From Prorocentrum cordatum (taxonomy: Eukaryota > Sar > Dinophyceae > Prorocentrales > Prorocentraceae), in contig CAUYUJ010021048.1 in the NCBI GenBank assembly GCA_963575745.1, positions 182,501-246,500 of the forward strand: 64,000 nucleotides of DNA. Reading direction: 5' to 3'. The notes beneath the pieces are model-generated. The model saw only the letters and a list, made by a program, of their open reading frames with translations. It ran no database searches and was not told the origin of the DNA. Shown piece by piece: positions 10,690 through 22,800 of this stretch (position 1 is the stretch's first letter; every line of letters starts with the position of its first letter). Made by a program: the position numbers and the translations under genes.

Positions 10690-11215
10690 CAATCAAAGCG
10701 ACGCCGGCCGTGCCCACACAACCGACACCAAAGACGCCAGACCTGCGCACCGCTCGGGCCGCTGCTCTGCCGGGCCAGGGCCCGCCTTACAGAGCATGCC
10801 GCTTCCTCCGGTGGAGGGGCCACGGCGGTCCTGGAGTTGAGCCGCATGATCAGCGAGGAGATCTCCTGGGGGGAGGGAGGAGGATGAGGAGGGAGAAGGA
10901 AGAGGAGGAGGAGGAGAAGGAGCAGGACCAGGAGGAGGAGGAGGAGGAGCAAGAGGAGGAGGACGAGGAGGACGAGGAGGACGAGGAGGTCCCGCAGGCG
11001 GCTCGGGAGCGATCTGCGGGACTAGAAAGCGCTCCCCCCCCCTCGGGCTGGGGGGGGGCTACTCCATCCTCGGCTTCCTCCCGCGCTTCCATATCCGACG
11101 CCTCCTCGGCTTCCTCCCCTCGGCCGTTTACTTCCTACTTTCCTGGTCCTCCACGGGCTGCAGCAATGTCTCTAAGTCATCGCCCTCCGCAGCCACCTCA
11201 CTAAACTGAGACCGC
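10690..11215 (-). other. Possible upstream exons with a GGA/TCC block between them
   Basis: On the minus strand, 10730-10860 reads 'EISSLIMRLNSRTAVAPPPEEAACSVRRAL' in an open frame, cited here in part only. 11000-11200 reads acidic sequence ('FSEVAAEGDDLETLLQPVED', 'AEEASDMEAREEAEDGVA') in two frames. Between them (10858-10990) is (GGA)n on the plus strand. These pieces could be 5' exons of the gene ending at 8563, but borders and frame are not settled. Confidence 0.35.
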
Positions 11216-11250
11216 CGGGTGTCCACAGGACGTCGCTATGGCCTAAACAA

Positions 11251-11700
11251 TACCTCCCTGGGGCCCTGTTGCCACGAGGCTCAGCCCTCAGCCGCAGTCT
11301 TCATAGTGTAGCGGCCCATCGCGCCAGAGTGTGTTGTCTGAGGAATGCTCTCTAAGGTCGGGTAGCTCTGGATAGCGTTTCGCCCCGGCGGCCCCGGCGA
11401 CGTGCTACGCCTTGCAAACGGACAGCGTGTCGTTCCGCGCCGCGGGGGCGGGAGGCCGGGAAAAGCACGCGACGTGGACGCCTGGGGACTGGGAGATGGA
11501 TCGCGTGTCGCGCCGAAGCGTGGTGGGCCAGAGCCAGCCGCGCGATACGCTATCCCAAATCTCCCGACCGCATGGGCCCGAAGGGTACCTCCCTGGGGCC
11601 CTGCTGCCACGAGGCTCAGCCCTCAGCCGCAGCCTTAATAGTGCAGCGGCTCATCGCATGGCAGCCGAGTGCTGCCCAAGAGGTCGGGAGTGACGTTGTA
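11251..11700. repeat. 335-bp tandem duplication with MITE-like segment
   Basis: About 80 bp starting TACCTCCCTGGGGCCCTG at 11251 recurs at 11586, and the similarity continues through GGTCGGG at 11355 and 11692. The second copy is cut short near 11700. Between the two lies a segment from GGTCGGG (11355) to CCCGACC (about 11572). It carries TAGCGT.TCGC near both ends in opposite orientation and resembles the TIR element at 37387-37579. Confidence 0.65.
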
Positions 11701-12830
11701 TCGCACTGAATCGCCTCGCACCCGCCTCCTCGTCCCCCACGTCCTCGCACAGCTTCCCCTCGAGCGCGCGTACGTCCCAGCAACGGACGAAAGGGCGAAG
11801 CAGGGAAGAGTAGGGACTGGGAAGGAGGGCGGGCAAAGTGGTGTCAGCTCAACGTCCTGCGGCCTGGCCGCGGCCAGGCGAGCCAAAAACCGGCACAAAA
11901 TGTGAGTGTCCGCGCGGATTTCTTGGATCGGCGATGGACCCCTCTCCTTGGGGCACGGAGCGCGCCGGGGGCGGTGCCAGAGGCGCCGCCAGGGGTGCGC
12001 AGCGCCGACGCAAGTTACATCCGCGCGAACCTCCGAAAGCCGATGTTTACGCAGCCGTTTCTTCTTCGATGCTCCCCGTTTCCCCTCTCCTCTTCCTCCT
12101 CCTCCTCCTGCCCCTCCGCCTCCTCACGATATCGTTGTTGCAATGCTTGCTCGCGCGAACGCTTTTCCTTTCATTGTCTGACTGAAACAAGGGGGGGCTA
12201 TGTTTCGTCGTCGTCCCCCTCCTCCTCCTCAGTCGAAAGCAACTTGGCAACATTACATGCCACATTGCTCCTGTATGCTGGTAGCTTGACGGGAGAAGAC
12301 CAGGATGACCTGTCGTTGTTCTACTCAAGTCGTACCAGCAAGCGTGCTGGTCGTCATATAGGGCGTGCGCGCCTTGAGCCGATGGCACCAGAGGGGCGCG
12401 CTATGTGTCCCCCCAGGCACCTGCCATCAAAGTCGGAAAAGGAAGAGACGGCGCTGCACCCGATTGCGCTGTGCAGGCCCAGGGTGCGCAAAAACATAAC
12501 TTCGATGCGTGGAGCAGAACGGCCCGAAAGGGCTTGCGCCCGTAATCGCTGGGAGCTCCAAGGATTGCTGGAGCCCGAACAAAACAAATAACCCAAACAG
12601 ACCCATTCCCCGAACATCGGGCACATTCGAAGCCAGTCGGCCTCGAGGCTGGGCGGCGGTAGCGACCTCCGCCGACGACTCACAATCTCCGTCTTCAGTG
12701 TATTAAAGTGAAGGAAATGCATGCTCGAGACGCAGGATATCCTGAAAAAAAGCCCATGCGAAGCTTTATTCAGTACATTACCCTTGACTCTGTCGATTTC
12801 GTCTCTGGACAGACTCTGAAAAGGGACAGC
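11701..12830. other. No gene recognised
   Basis: Open frames exist on both strands (plus 11902-12591, minus 12354-12830), but composition is Ser/Arg-rich and they overlap one another. The minus-strand frame is continuous with the copia remnant at 12831 and may be its 3' flank. A short CTC-rich stretch lies at 12080-12125. Confidence 0.4.
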
Positions 12831-14341
12831 AGGTTTGACATCATGCTCGACTGATTGGCGCCACGACACTACTCCCAAGATGGGAACCCTATCAATGGTG
12901 CTGGTGGCATGGCAATCAACAGCCAGATCGCGTGTGTCACACCACTGCACGGTGTGTGCAATACATGTGTGCGTGATTCCACCCATCTCACTAATGCGTC
13001 CGGATGATGTACGCTCGGTCGGAATATTAAATACTAGAGAGTGACTTGCACACTGATCCAGCATCAGTAAATATTAACTATACCTTCATGGCAGTACTGC
13101 CGATCTCGCGTATCCCGAAGTGCCTTGGGTGCAAGTGGCCCCAGCTTGCACCCCATGTACTGCGATGTGCGCGGGGTATGCCTCGCCCAAGTTGTGGGCC
13201 GCCGCTAAAGCTTCCGCTGCGTGGCTAGATCGCGACTGACGACGATGAGACTTGCACCTGCCGTCACACAATTGTACCACGGATATGCCACTAGGCGAGC
13301 TTCCTCGCTGGAGCAAATTTGCTCATCTAATGCCATAGCCTTTGGTCTCGTCCTCCACCGCCCAGTTTACGGTAGCCAAAATCATTTTTAACATCTACTC
13401 TGGTTTTACTCGAGAAAATGATCCTCTTTGGGTCGCTGATGAACTCCCTCTTTATAGCGCTTAAGCGACGCATCTGGATGTACGTGGGCTCTTGGACCCT
13501 CTGGAGTGGGACCACATATACCATCGACCACATCGGGGAGACGAGAGCATAGGCTAGGGCCCCGTCGAGGCTGCCATACATGTCATAGACAACTTTCGTT
13601 GCCTAGGCTTCTACGGGTGCGCAAGTTAATTCAGGGCGAAGAAGAATGGGCCGGAATCGTTGTATGTAGTCGTCTTGGTCCATAACAACATGCCCAGTGT
13701 CGTTCTGCGGTGAGATTACGGCGTTGTTTGTGTAGGTATGTTGGCTGAACATTTATGTGCCAAAACCTGTTCAACCCATCAAACGTAATCGCTCGTCGAT
13801 ATTATTGTCGAGTCCCGTCATTTGATGTCGTCCATGCGTCTGGCCGCCATGGAATCGGGACCGAATTCTAGACCATGGTCGAAACGAATCCGGTTTCGAC
13901 ATATTGCTCGCGTCGTGTTGCGAAACTTGAATGGGAACGCCCTAGGGGCGTCCGTGGTGCCAGTGCCCGTTTTCAGAGACATCTCAGACAATGCTGACTT
14001 TCGACGTAGCTAGAGCAACCCGGTAGCACGCGCAGACCCTGTGCACGCTCGGCTGGAAAAATAAAACGCACGTGGCGAATTTCCTCGCTGGCCGCTGCAG
14101 CCAGCTCCTCGGAGATCAAGCCCTGGAAGAAAGCTTTGTCAACGTCCATGGATGCCCAGACACATTCTGGGTGACAGGCTGCTTCGCTGGGAAGCAGCCG
14201 TTGTGACTGGCGGCGAGCAGTGCCAGAACAAGCTTCGATCTCGAATGCCTCGGTGCCCACGAAGCCCCTGAGTGCCAATCGCTGACGCATGGGGTGCACT
14301 TGCTTACCCTGTTCGTCTTTCACGGACTTCAATTTGCACAC
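12831..14341 (-). pseudogene. Ty1/copia-type reverse transcriptase / RNase H remnant
   Basis: The minus strand from 14341 reads the copia RT: 'QRLALRGFVGTEAFEIEACSG', then 'SQRLLPSEAACHPECVW' and motif A 'SMDVDKAFFQGL'. It is followed in another frame by 'GTTDAPRAF', and motif C survives as 'RRMDDIK' near 13835, with a stop right after it. The RNase H-side region follows at 13581-13327 ('LDGALAYALVSP', 'VYVVPLQRVQEPTY', 'RRLSAIKREF', 'DPKRIIF'). The end of the polyprotein is seen near 12950-12860 with 'QWCDTRDLAVD' (family form W.DTRD..ADGLTKG). Both RT Asp motifs are kept, but there are several stops and frame changes, so it is an old, dead copy. Integrase was not found upstream; a microsatellite fills 14740-15490. 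Confidence 0.8.
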
Positions 14342-14640
14342 TTCCCTGATGTCATGACGTATGAGAATTGAGATATATCGTATATGTCAAGCGCTTGCTG
14401 GCTAGCCATATATTCAGTTCGGTACATAAGGCTTCACTGACTTCCTTCTGGATATTCCACGAGGTCCGCCTCGGTAAGGAAGTCGTCTTCCTTGACCACG
14501 CCTGCGCGGCTAGCGGCATTCAGTGCGCGCGCGCATGGCTGCGACACCCCTGTCTGTGAGGGTGCCCAGCTGCGCGGGTGGAAGGACGGCTTTCGCCATG
14601 CCGGCTGTGAAGCACAACTCCTCGTGCTCGCCATTTACTC
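14342..14640 (-). pseudogene. Probable copia segment upstream of RT
   Basis: The minus strand has an open frame with 'GVVKEDDFLTEADLVEYPEG' at about 14520-14440, followed by a stop and then the copia RT. Its place just before motif A suggests that it belongs to the same polyprotein, in the stretch between integrase and RT. The sequence itself is not diagnostic. Confidence 0.3.
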
Positions 14641-14739
14641 GACATCCAGGTCAGATGAGCAGTGGGGGGCAAGGCAATCTTCGCTGCAGTAGGGCTCGTC
14701 CCCGAGCATGCAATCGAGCAAGCGTTTCTGCGGGCCACC

Positions 14740-15035
14740 GTCTTCCTCGTCCTCGTCCCCCTCCTCTTCCTTCTCCTCCTCCTCTCATCGTCCTTCTCTC
14801 CTCCTCGTTCTTATCCTTCTCCTCCTCCTCCTCCTCCTCCGTATCCTCATCATTACCATCCTCATCCTCCTCATCATCCTCATCCTCATCCTCCTCATCC
14901 TCCTCATCCTCATCCTGATCCTCCTCCTCCTCCTCCTCATCAGCATCTTTATCATAATCATCATCACCACAACAATCCTCATCCTCATCCTCACCATGAT
15001 CCGAATCATCACCCTCATCCTCATCCTCCTTCCCC

Positions 15036-15086
<51 letters not shown>

Positions 15087-15490
15087 GCATCATCATCATC
15101 ACCATCACCACCACCATCATCATCAGCATCACCATAATTAGCATCATCACCAACACCAACACCATCATCACCATCGTCACCATCGTCATCATCAACATCA
15201 TAATCATCATAACCATCAGGAACAGCATCACCATCATCAACATCAACAACAAGACCATCAGCATCATCATCAGCAGCAGCGTCATGATATTCATCCTCCT
15301 CTCCTCCTCCTCCTCCTCCTCCTCCTCCTCCTCCTTCCTCGTCCTCCTTCCCCTTCCCGCCCTCCTCCTCCTCCTCCTTCTCCTCCCCCTCCCCCTTCCT
15401 CCTCCTCCTCCTCCTCCTCCTCCTCCTCCTCCTCCTCCTCCTCCTCCTCCTCGTCCTCCTCCTCCGCCTGTTGCTCCGTCTTCATCCCTC
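14740..15490. repeat. (CTC)n and (ATC)n microsatellite
   Basis: CTC units dominate at 14750-14860 and 15290-15460, and ATC/CATCAT units at 14850-15290. The change of unit inside one block suggests two linked expansions. Frames through it give Ser, Pro, His/Ile or Glu/Gly runs and are not genes. Confidence 0.95.
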
Positions 15491-17206
15491 ATGCTGCTGC
15501 CCCCTCCCCCCTTCCCCTCCTCTGCCGCCCTCTTCCCACCGCGGGCGTCGCCAGCAGCTGCTGCTTGCCGAGGAAGAACGGCTGGGCCTGCCGCAGCACG
15601 TCTCGCTGCTGGCCCTCGGAGGGCAGGTGCGCAGGAGGGGGTGAGAGGTTAACGGTGAGAACGGAAGGGAGGACGCAGGACAAGGAGGAAAGGATGATGA
15701 GGAGTGCCAGGAGGAGGGTGAGGCGGATCATGAAGATAACTACAGAGATCTGAGCAGAGGGTACGGGTGGGAGAATGAGCGGATAGAGGTGTGGGGCGGA
15801 TACTGAAGAGAAGGGGATATGAGCAGAGGATACAGGTCGGATCATGAACGGCTAGAAGTGTGAGGCGGATAATGAAGAGACGGGGGTCTGGCATGAAGGA
15901 GACTGAGCAAGACAACGAAGCGAAAGATCATCAATGCTGGGGGCCGTTAGGAGTGGAGGACGACGGTATGAAATTGTGCGGGGAAAGAGCCTCCGCGTCG
16001 GTCAGCTGCTCGCCTTCGCTGCCGCCCCACGGCGTGTCGGACGGCGTCTGGACGCCGACGAGCCGGCGCGGGGCAGCGGATGAAGCCAGGAGCAGCTCTC
16101 GAGGCCCCCGCCGGGGGGCCGAGACCCTCGCCGTCGTCGAAGAGGAGGACAACAAGAAATGAGGGGGGGCAGGAGGAGGAAAAGGAGGATATATTTTGTC
16201 CTCGCGTCAGCGAGCAGCCTTGCGCCAGAAGCAAAACGACGCCGAGAAGGCGGATTTGGACTGCAGGTTTCAGTAAAAAAAAACCTATGCATCAATGTGG
16301 TCATTCTGTCGGGTTCACGACCACCGTCGGGCAGACCCGCACGTGCAACAATGCAGAGAAATTCATGGACGACAGCAGCGACAGCAGGAAAAGGAAGGCA
16401 AGCAGCAGGGAGGAAGGCAGCGGCAGCAGAGGGACGGGAGGCAAGGCAACACGCTAGACTGTGCGCACAGCCCCTAAGTGAAGCGGTGAACACCCCAGAG
16501 ACCCCACAGAATTCAAATCGGCATCTGTATGTCCACTCTTGCGTCTTCAATGTGAACTCAGATTGGAAAACAATGTAAACTGGCATGACGGCGTTTACGG
16601 GGCACTGCCCAGGCACACCTGGCCGGAATGCCGATGCAGCGCCGCGCTAGTGGCGGAACCAGGCAAACAAGGCGAGCCGGCGCGCGCGGGCTCTGCGCGG
16701 CGGGCCATGCCAGGGGGGCGAGAGGGAAGAGGAGGAAGGGGGAGAGAGGAAAGACTCCAGAAACGCTATCAGTTCCAGCCGTGCGCGAGGTCGTAGATGC
16801 GCTCGGCACGGCCATGCCCGCGGACCGCCTCACGGCACTTCCCTTGTACTTCAGATTGCACTTCAGACTGCTTCAGCACATAGACTAGCTATATCATCGA
16901 CATCTGTTCATTGGGTTCCCCCATTCCACCAATCAGCGTCTCTCACCTATAACAAAAGTTGATCAATACATCGTCGGCCCTCTTTCCGACCCCTGTGATG
17001 TATTGCGCATCTCCAAGTCATTGTGCGAGTAGGCCGCGCTGTGATCAGACCTCACTGCCGCGCTTTGTACCATGTTCCTCGCAATTTCTCGCCCACTGAG
17101 AAGCCGTTTCTCCACCCTCATTCACCACTCCTCCAAACTGACAGTCTTAGCCAACAGCTGCTTCATCGCATCATTCAGCACTGCTGTCTTGGACATCTGC
17201 TACTTC
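15491..17206. other. No gene recognised
   Basis: Complex sequence without confident coding potential. It has a poly-A run at 16276-16284. A 9-bp inverted repeat (CAATACATC / GATGTATTG) lies near 16964-17004. Short minus-strand frames (for example 16000-16230, Ser/Pro-rich) are not convincing. Confidence 0.4.
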
Positions 17207-19863
17207 CTAACGAGCAGAAAGGCTGCCGCGGCGAAATCGAACTGCGAAAATTTGGCCAGGTGTATGACAATCTTTTGCAGGGGCACTGACCCCCAGCGCC
17301 TGTTGGAACCATGACAGAACGTTGTCGTGATCAGAAACCGCAGCCGCAATCGCGCGGCATGGCAGCCTCTCCCACTCAAGTAGGTCAGCGGCGCTAAGGA
17401 TGTCCGGCAGCGTTGCCATCAATCCGTCGCTCTTTCCGCGCGACTTCGGCTCATCTCCTACGCGCGCGGCTGGGGCTGCTGGCCCGCGCCCAGATAGACC
17501 GCCCCCTCCGGGTGGTCCTCCTCCACGGGGCGGACCGGAACCGTCGCCAGAGCCCTCGGGCGGGCCGCAAGGGGCCCCTTGGGCCTCCCGGGGCCCCCCC
17601 GGGGCCATCTGGCCCAGGTATGCCTCTTTAGTTCTCGCGCGCGGCACTGCTGGGCCCCGCCGGGGGTGGGGGGCGCGTGTCCTTCTCGGGCGAATCGTCG
17701 CCCCCGTCGCCATCTTCGCACCCGCCCCCGAGATCGCAACTCGGACTGCCACCCCTGGCGCCCGTGGGCGCCTGCTCGGGCCCCTTCGGACTCTGCTCGT
17801 CAGCGGCGGATAGGGCGGCTTCTTCGCGACCACGAAGCCCCTCTTCATCTTCGTCGAAGAGAAGCTCGTCGGGGATTTAGTCTAGCGCGGCCTTCGCCGC
17901 GGCAGCCTCGGCCCTCGCCTCGAAGTCCCGTGGCTCTGCTTCCAGGGATCGCACCTCAGCCTGCGTCGCGTCGACCAGCTCATCGGCCCTGCGTTTGGCC
18001 GGCCGTCCATCGCGCTTCCTTTGCCATTTCGATTGCCTCCCCTCTGCAACTTTCGGCCCTTGAATGCGTTTTGCGATTCGCATGCGACGTCGAGCCCCCA
18101 GCGCGCCTCGGGCCCCTTCATCAGTTACAGACAGGCTTTCTTCCGACGCGGCGGCACTGCACCCCTCTTGCCCAGACCTTCTGCGCCTCCATTTTCCCTC
18201 GCCCTTCGGCGACGGAGCCCTTCTTCCTCGCGAGCCTCCTTCATTGCCCTGTTCTCTGCCTCGACTTCTTGTTGGCGCATTGCGTGCGTTTGCGGATTCC
18301 AGCTTCGCAGTGGCCCCAACAACGCGAGTTGAAACGCGCTGTGTGGTCGGCGTGCCGCCTCTAGTGACGCAGGTAGAAACTGGCTGGATAGCCTTGCGTT
18401 GCGCCAGCGGCTGCCCCCCCACCAGTCGACGCGGTTCGAGCGCCCGCCTGCTGCCCAGCGGCAGCGGCTGCCGGGGTTTGTCTCGAGAGCGCGGCGTTCT
18501 AGGCTTGGGGCAACTGCGATCTCAGAGCAGCGCTCGTCTCCTTATCTCCCTTCGCCTTCTCTTCTTACCCTGGACGCGTGTTCCGCTCTGAAGCTTGTTT
18601 CTCTCGTTTCCCTGGCTTCGGCAACTTCTGCTGCGCGGCTTCTGTCGACTGCCGCCCTGGCGATGCGAGCAGCTTCTTCGGCTTCCTTCGCGCGGTGGGT
18701 CATCGCATTATTATGGGCATCCTTCCAACGACTCTCGGTCGCCACTCAGGCTTGCATCTCTCGCGCTGCTTGGCTCGTTCTTCGGCTGCCTCCAGCTCGG
18801 CTCTAGCCTTTTTTCTTCGGCCACCTCGTTCTGATGCGACTGCGCCAGGCGGATCTGTCCTGCGAGCTGCTCGTGCATCCAAGCCAGGGCGCGTTCAGCC
18901 TTTGGTTGCTGGCAACTTCCCACGTGACCTGCCACATGGCGAAACAGTTGTGCCCCGCTTGCCCAATGCATTCTTCGCGAAGGAACTTGATACTTCACTG
19001 CTCGCATGTCCCCGAGCGCGTTGGGCAAGTACACAATCTTTGGAATTGCCCTGGCTTCCCCAGACAATTCGGCACATTAGTCTGTTGGGTTCCAGCATCT
19101 CTCCAAGGGGAATCCGACTCTCGGACGACGAGGTGGACCTTGCGGTCGACTCCATCCCCCTGTTACTCCCCTCCAGGGAAATACACCCGTCGTTCCTCGA
19201 TCCGAATTCCTTCTCAGAGCTCCGGGCTGAGGAGCGCGAAGGGCCCATCCCCCCCTTCGGAAATCTCGCAGGTGTGGAAGGCAACTGATGCCTCACATTA
19301 CGGATTACGGGAGTCCCCTGTTTCCTCTGGCCTCGCCCGGCGAACACTATTGGCAGGAAGCGGCGCGGGGCCGGCGGCAATGCCACCGCGCCCCGCGCTC
19401 GTCGGAGGGATTCCGCTGGGAATCTCTTCTTCCCCCTCCAAGGCTTTTAGGTTTCGGCGTTCGTGTCGGAACTGGTCGATGTCTCTCCACCCCGGCGGAA
19501 ATCGACCTAGAGCTTGACTCCTGCAGCGGTATCTGGGCCGTCGTCACCCTCGGACATGCAGTCCGGCAGGACGCCCTCGGCCGTTTCGGGGGTCATTTCC
19601 TGTCGGCTGTGAGCTGTTTCCAGCGACTCAGGCGTGTCACCCTGCCCTGGAAACTGATCCGTATCCTCGGGATCTCAATCGGGTGGGTAATCTGATCCGG
19701 TGCCAACGGCACCGTTATCTGGCATACCACCCTCTGGACCATCAAGTTCTACCTCGAAGTCAACGTAAAGTCTTGCCTCTAGGTCGGTCCCATATGCCAT
19801 GACGTCGGCACCAAGTGAAGCAACCACCCCGCCCCACCCCCCGCTGAAGGTCTTGCCGACCAA
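17207..19863 (-). pseudogene. Degraded coiled-coil reading frame, possible copia gag
   Basis: A chain of minus-strand frames can be followed from 19863 to 17207. It starts with 'MAYGTDLEARLYVDFEVELDG' near 19800. A charged, Ala/Glu/Arg-rich region follows at 18750-17880 with heptad-like spacing ('AKEAEEAARIARAAVDRSRA', 'ADELVDATQAEVRSLEAEP'), likely coiled coil. It ends in 'LLEWERLPCRAIAAAVSDHD' and 'VLSWFQQAL' at about 17420-17300. The last motif pair resembles gag-type regions of dinoflagellate LTR elements. The strand agrees with the copia RT at 12.8-14.3 kb, so this may be the same element's gag, but the link is inferred. Frameshifts are frequent. Confidence 0.3.
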
Positions 19864-19869
19864 GTGTTT

Positions 19870-20340
19870 TTAATACGTATTCGATGTGTATATCAAAGTC
19901 AATACATTCGCGTCGACCCATATCATGTCAGCTCCTGTGCTACTTGCTAAAACGCATAGCGTCAGGATCTCTATCCATCATACATTTGGCTGATAAACAC
20001 TGCTTCGTCAGGTAATCGTCGTTCCCGGCGATTGAACGCGTTCCTTGCTTCCTTCTCTTAACTCAGGGCATCCATTCTCATGGACCTTGTAGATGGATGG
20101 ACCCTTTTTCGCGATGTTGTGCGACATGGCGGTCATATTCTGGCAAGTGCAATTCAAGACGTGGGCGGTGATGTGCGCGCGCTACGAGAGGCGGGCGCAC
20201 TATTTCCCCAGCAGACGCGAACGAATCCAGTTGTTTTACCAGTAACTTGAGCCAAGCGCGCACAGCGTCGCGCGAATGGGTGCCGAAAAGAGAAGAGGAG
20301 ATGAGCGATGGCTACGACTATCCTCTCTCCCCCTTCCCCC
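19870..20340. other. No feature recognised
   Basis: AT-richer at 19870-20060, then mixed. No repeat or convincing frame. Confidence 0.4.
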
Positions 20341-20860
20341 TTCCCCTTCGCCCTCCACCATGCAGTCCTCTCCCATATCCTACTCCTCCTCCTCATCCTC
20401 CACCTCCTCCGAACATCCCCTCATCATCCTCTTCCTCCTTCGCTTCCTCTTCATCATCATGCCTCTCCATCCCTCTCGTTTCTCCTCCCGCGTCGCCGCC
20501 TTCGTCGGCGACGTCGCCGCTGTCCTCTTCCTCCTCCTCCTCCTCCTCCTCCTCCTCCTCCTCCTCGCCGTGCTGCTGGAACTCTCCGATCCCGGCGCCA
20601 CCGTCTGCCACGCCCCGGGGATAAACTGTATGCCAGGGCTGCCCTTCGAGGCCGCGTGGCGCTCCCCGTCCGTGCCTCGGGCGAGGGAGAAAGAGGACGG
20701 GGATAAGGAGGAGGGAATGGAGGAGGAGGAGGAGGAGGAGGAGGAGGAGGAGGAGGAGGAGGAGGGAGGAGGAGGAGGAGGAGGGAGGAGGAGGGAGGAG
20801 GAGGAGAGGAGGAGGAGGAGGAGGAGGAGGAGGGAGGAGGAGGAGGAGAAAGGAGCAAAG
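20340..20860. repeat. Inverted pair of triplet arrays: (CTC)n then (GAG)n
   Basis: Pyrimidine-rich DNA at 20340-20575, with a pure (CTC)n core at about 20530-20568, is followed after about 130 bp by purine-rich (GAG)n at 20712-20850. The arms are complementary. The spacer at 20576-20700 is complex and reads on the minus strand 'GLEGQPWHTVYPRGVADGG', an exon-like stretch. Confidence 0.85.
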
Positions 20861-21144
20861 AGGGACGAGAACGAGAGAGGAGGGACGAGAAGCGACAACG
20901 AGAGAGGAGGGACAATGAGGGTGAGGGAAAGGGGGACGAGGATGAAGATACGAGAGAATGAAGAGAAGCGGAAGGAGGTGGATGAGGAGCTGGAAGCAAG
21001 ATAAGAGGGATGAAAAGACAGGAAGAGGAACGAGGAAGAAGGAACATGGGACATATAAATTTAACAAGTATAGGAGGACAAAGAGGAGGAATGGGAGAAG
21101 GGGTCAGAGCAGGAGAATGAGGATGAGAGAAAACAGCAAGACGA

Positions 21145-21335
21145 TGAGGTGATGATGATGCTGACGATCGTGGTGATGATGACGATGCTGATGCTGACGG
21201 TGATGGTGACGATGCTGATGCTGACGATGATGATGACGATGCTGATGATGACGATGATGATGACGATGCTTATGATGACGACGATGATGACGATGACGAC
21301 GATGATGCTGGTATTGATCATACTACTGGCGATGA
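21145..21335. repeat. (GAT)n / (GACGAT)n microsatellite
   Basis: GATGATGACGATGCT-type units with a higher-order period of about 12-18 bp. Not coding. Confidence 0.9.
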
Positions 21336-21424
21336 TGCCTGTAGCGTTGCGGCGCGACGTCACGCTCTAGCGACAGAGGCGCGCTGCCGCATGCGCGAGG
21401 CGATCCATCAAACCAATAAGTTCA

Positions 21425-21850
21425 TCATGCTGTCGCAGTTGTAAATGCCAGAGTGTGTCGCTGAGGTGCGATTGCTTCATCTTGTGGTACGTTTCGAATG
21501 CAATGACAGTTGTCTTTAACTCCTCGGACGTCTTCGCGTTCATGGCGAGCGTGTCGAAACGCCTTGGCGGTGGATGCCTCTCCACAAGGCTGAACACGGT
21601 GGACCAGAGCCCAGAGCAGGAGGCAATCGGCATAGTGTGTCCACTCGTCCCTGGCGGAACAGCCGAAGAGGCACGGATGAACAACAACTTCGTGGAGGCG
21701 CGCAGACGTCGTCCATTCCCCCATCCACGTCTTGAAGCAGGAGCAAGTGATCCGGACGTGGCTCTTCTTCATGACGTTCAGGAGGTTCGTGAAGCCGGCT
21801 CTGTTGATGTCGTCGAGGGCGCCGGGCGAATGGAGGCGCAAGCGGGCCAT
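21425..21850 (-). pseudogene. LINE reverse-transcriptase C-terminal scrap (Cys/His region)
   Basis: The minus strand has an open frame with 'NLLNVMKKSHVRITCSCFKTW' (quoted in part: NLLNVMKKSHVR), then 'CLFGCSARDEWTHYADCLLL'. The pattern C..GC...D...HY..C matches the zinc-binding region found after the RT and thumb in dinoflagellate LINE proteins. No RT catalytic core is present nearby, so this is a fragment. Sequence upstream on the minus strand (22050-21850) is open in another frame and may belong to it. Confidence 0.55.
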
Positions 21851-22049
21851 GAGTGCGTCGCCGGGGGTGGATCTCCCTCTTCATCGCGTGGTGGGCGGTG
21901 CGCTGCACGCCGGAGGGATGCCCCCGGAGCGGACTGTGCGAGTTTGGGCCCAGCAGCGCCCGACGAGGCCCGGCGGCGCCCCGACGGCGGAGCCCTGCGG
22001 AGCCCCGACGGCGCCCGACGGCGGCAGCCGACGGCGCCGAGACCGCAGA

Positions 22050-22155
22050 CGTCTGGACGGCACTGATGGCAGCGTTCATTGCCTCATGGAGTTGCTTGGA
22101 GGTGCTGGTCGCCTGCCTGGTGACAACGCACTCGAGGGTCCAAGCTACTGCTGGC
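22050..22155 (-). CDS. Exon-like segment next to (CAT)n
   Basis: After the coding-strand (CAT)n block, ATCGCCAG offers an acceptor. The minus strand then reads VAWTLECVVTRQATSTSKQL and continues 'HEAMNAAISAVQTS'. The arrangement copies that at 9419 (CAT array, CAG acceptor, complex exon). Identity unknown; it may belong with the segment at 23310-23540. Confidence 0.3.
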
Positions 22156-22156
22156 G

Positions 22157-22188
22157 ATAATGATGATGACGATGACGATGACGATGAC

Positions 22189-22223
<35 letters not shown>

Positions 22224-22598
22224 GGAGGAGGAGGAGGAGGAGGAGGAGGATGATGATGATGATGATGATGATGTAATAATGATGATGATGATGCTGATGA
22301 TGATGATGATGATGATGATGGTGATGCTGCTGATGGTGATGATGATGATGATGGTGGTGGTGGTGATGATGATGATGATGATGGTGATGGTGATGATTAT
22401 CATGATTATGATGACCATGATGATGAGGATTAGGACGAGGTTGATAATAATAATGATGATGGTGATGATGATGGTGATGATGATGATTCTGAGGATGCTG
22501 ATGCTAATTGTGAGGAGGATGAGATGATGGAAACACTGATGATGAGGATGCTGATGATGATTATGATGGTGGTGATGATGATGTCAGTGATGATGATA

Positions 22599-22679
<81 letters not shown>

Positions 22680-22800
22680 GTGGTGATGCTGCTGATGGTG
22701 ATGATGATGATGAACATGATGATGAACATGATGATCTTGATGATGATGTTGTTGATGGTGTTGATGATGCTGAATATGTTGATGATGCTGATGATAAGGG
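22157..22800. repeat. (GAT)n microsatellite, about 640 bp
   Basis: Mostly GAT with GAG at 22222-22250 and GGT, GCT and TAT variants; purest at 22590-22680. Long Asp-, Met-, Ile- and His-rich frames on both strands come from the repeat. Confidence 0.97.

Noticed and set aside
21149-22800. Asp-rich or Ser-rich calcium-binding-type proteins
   Set aside because: Perfect triplet arrays without flanking complex sequence in the same frame.
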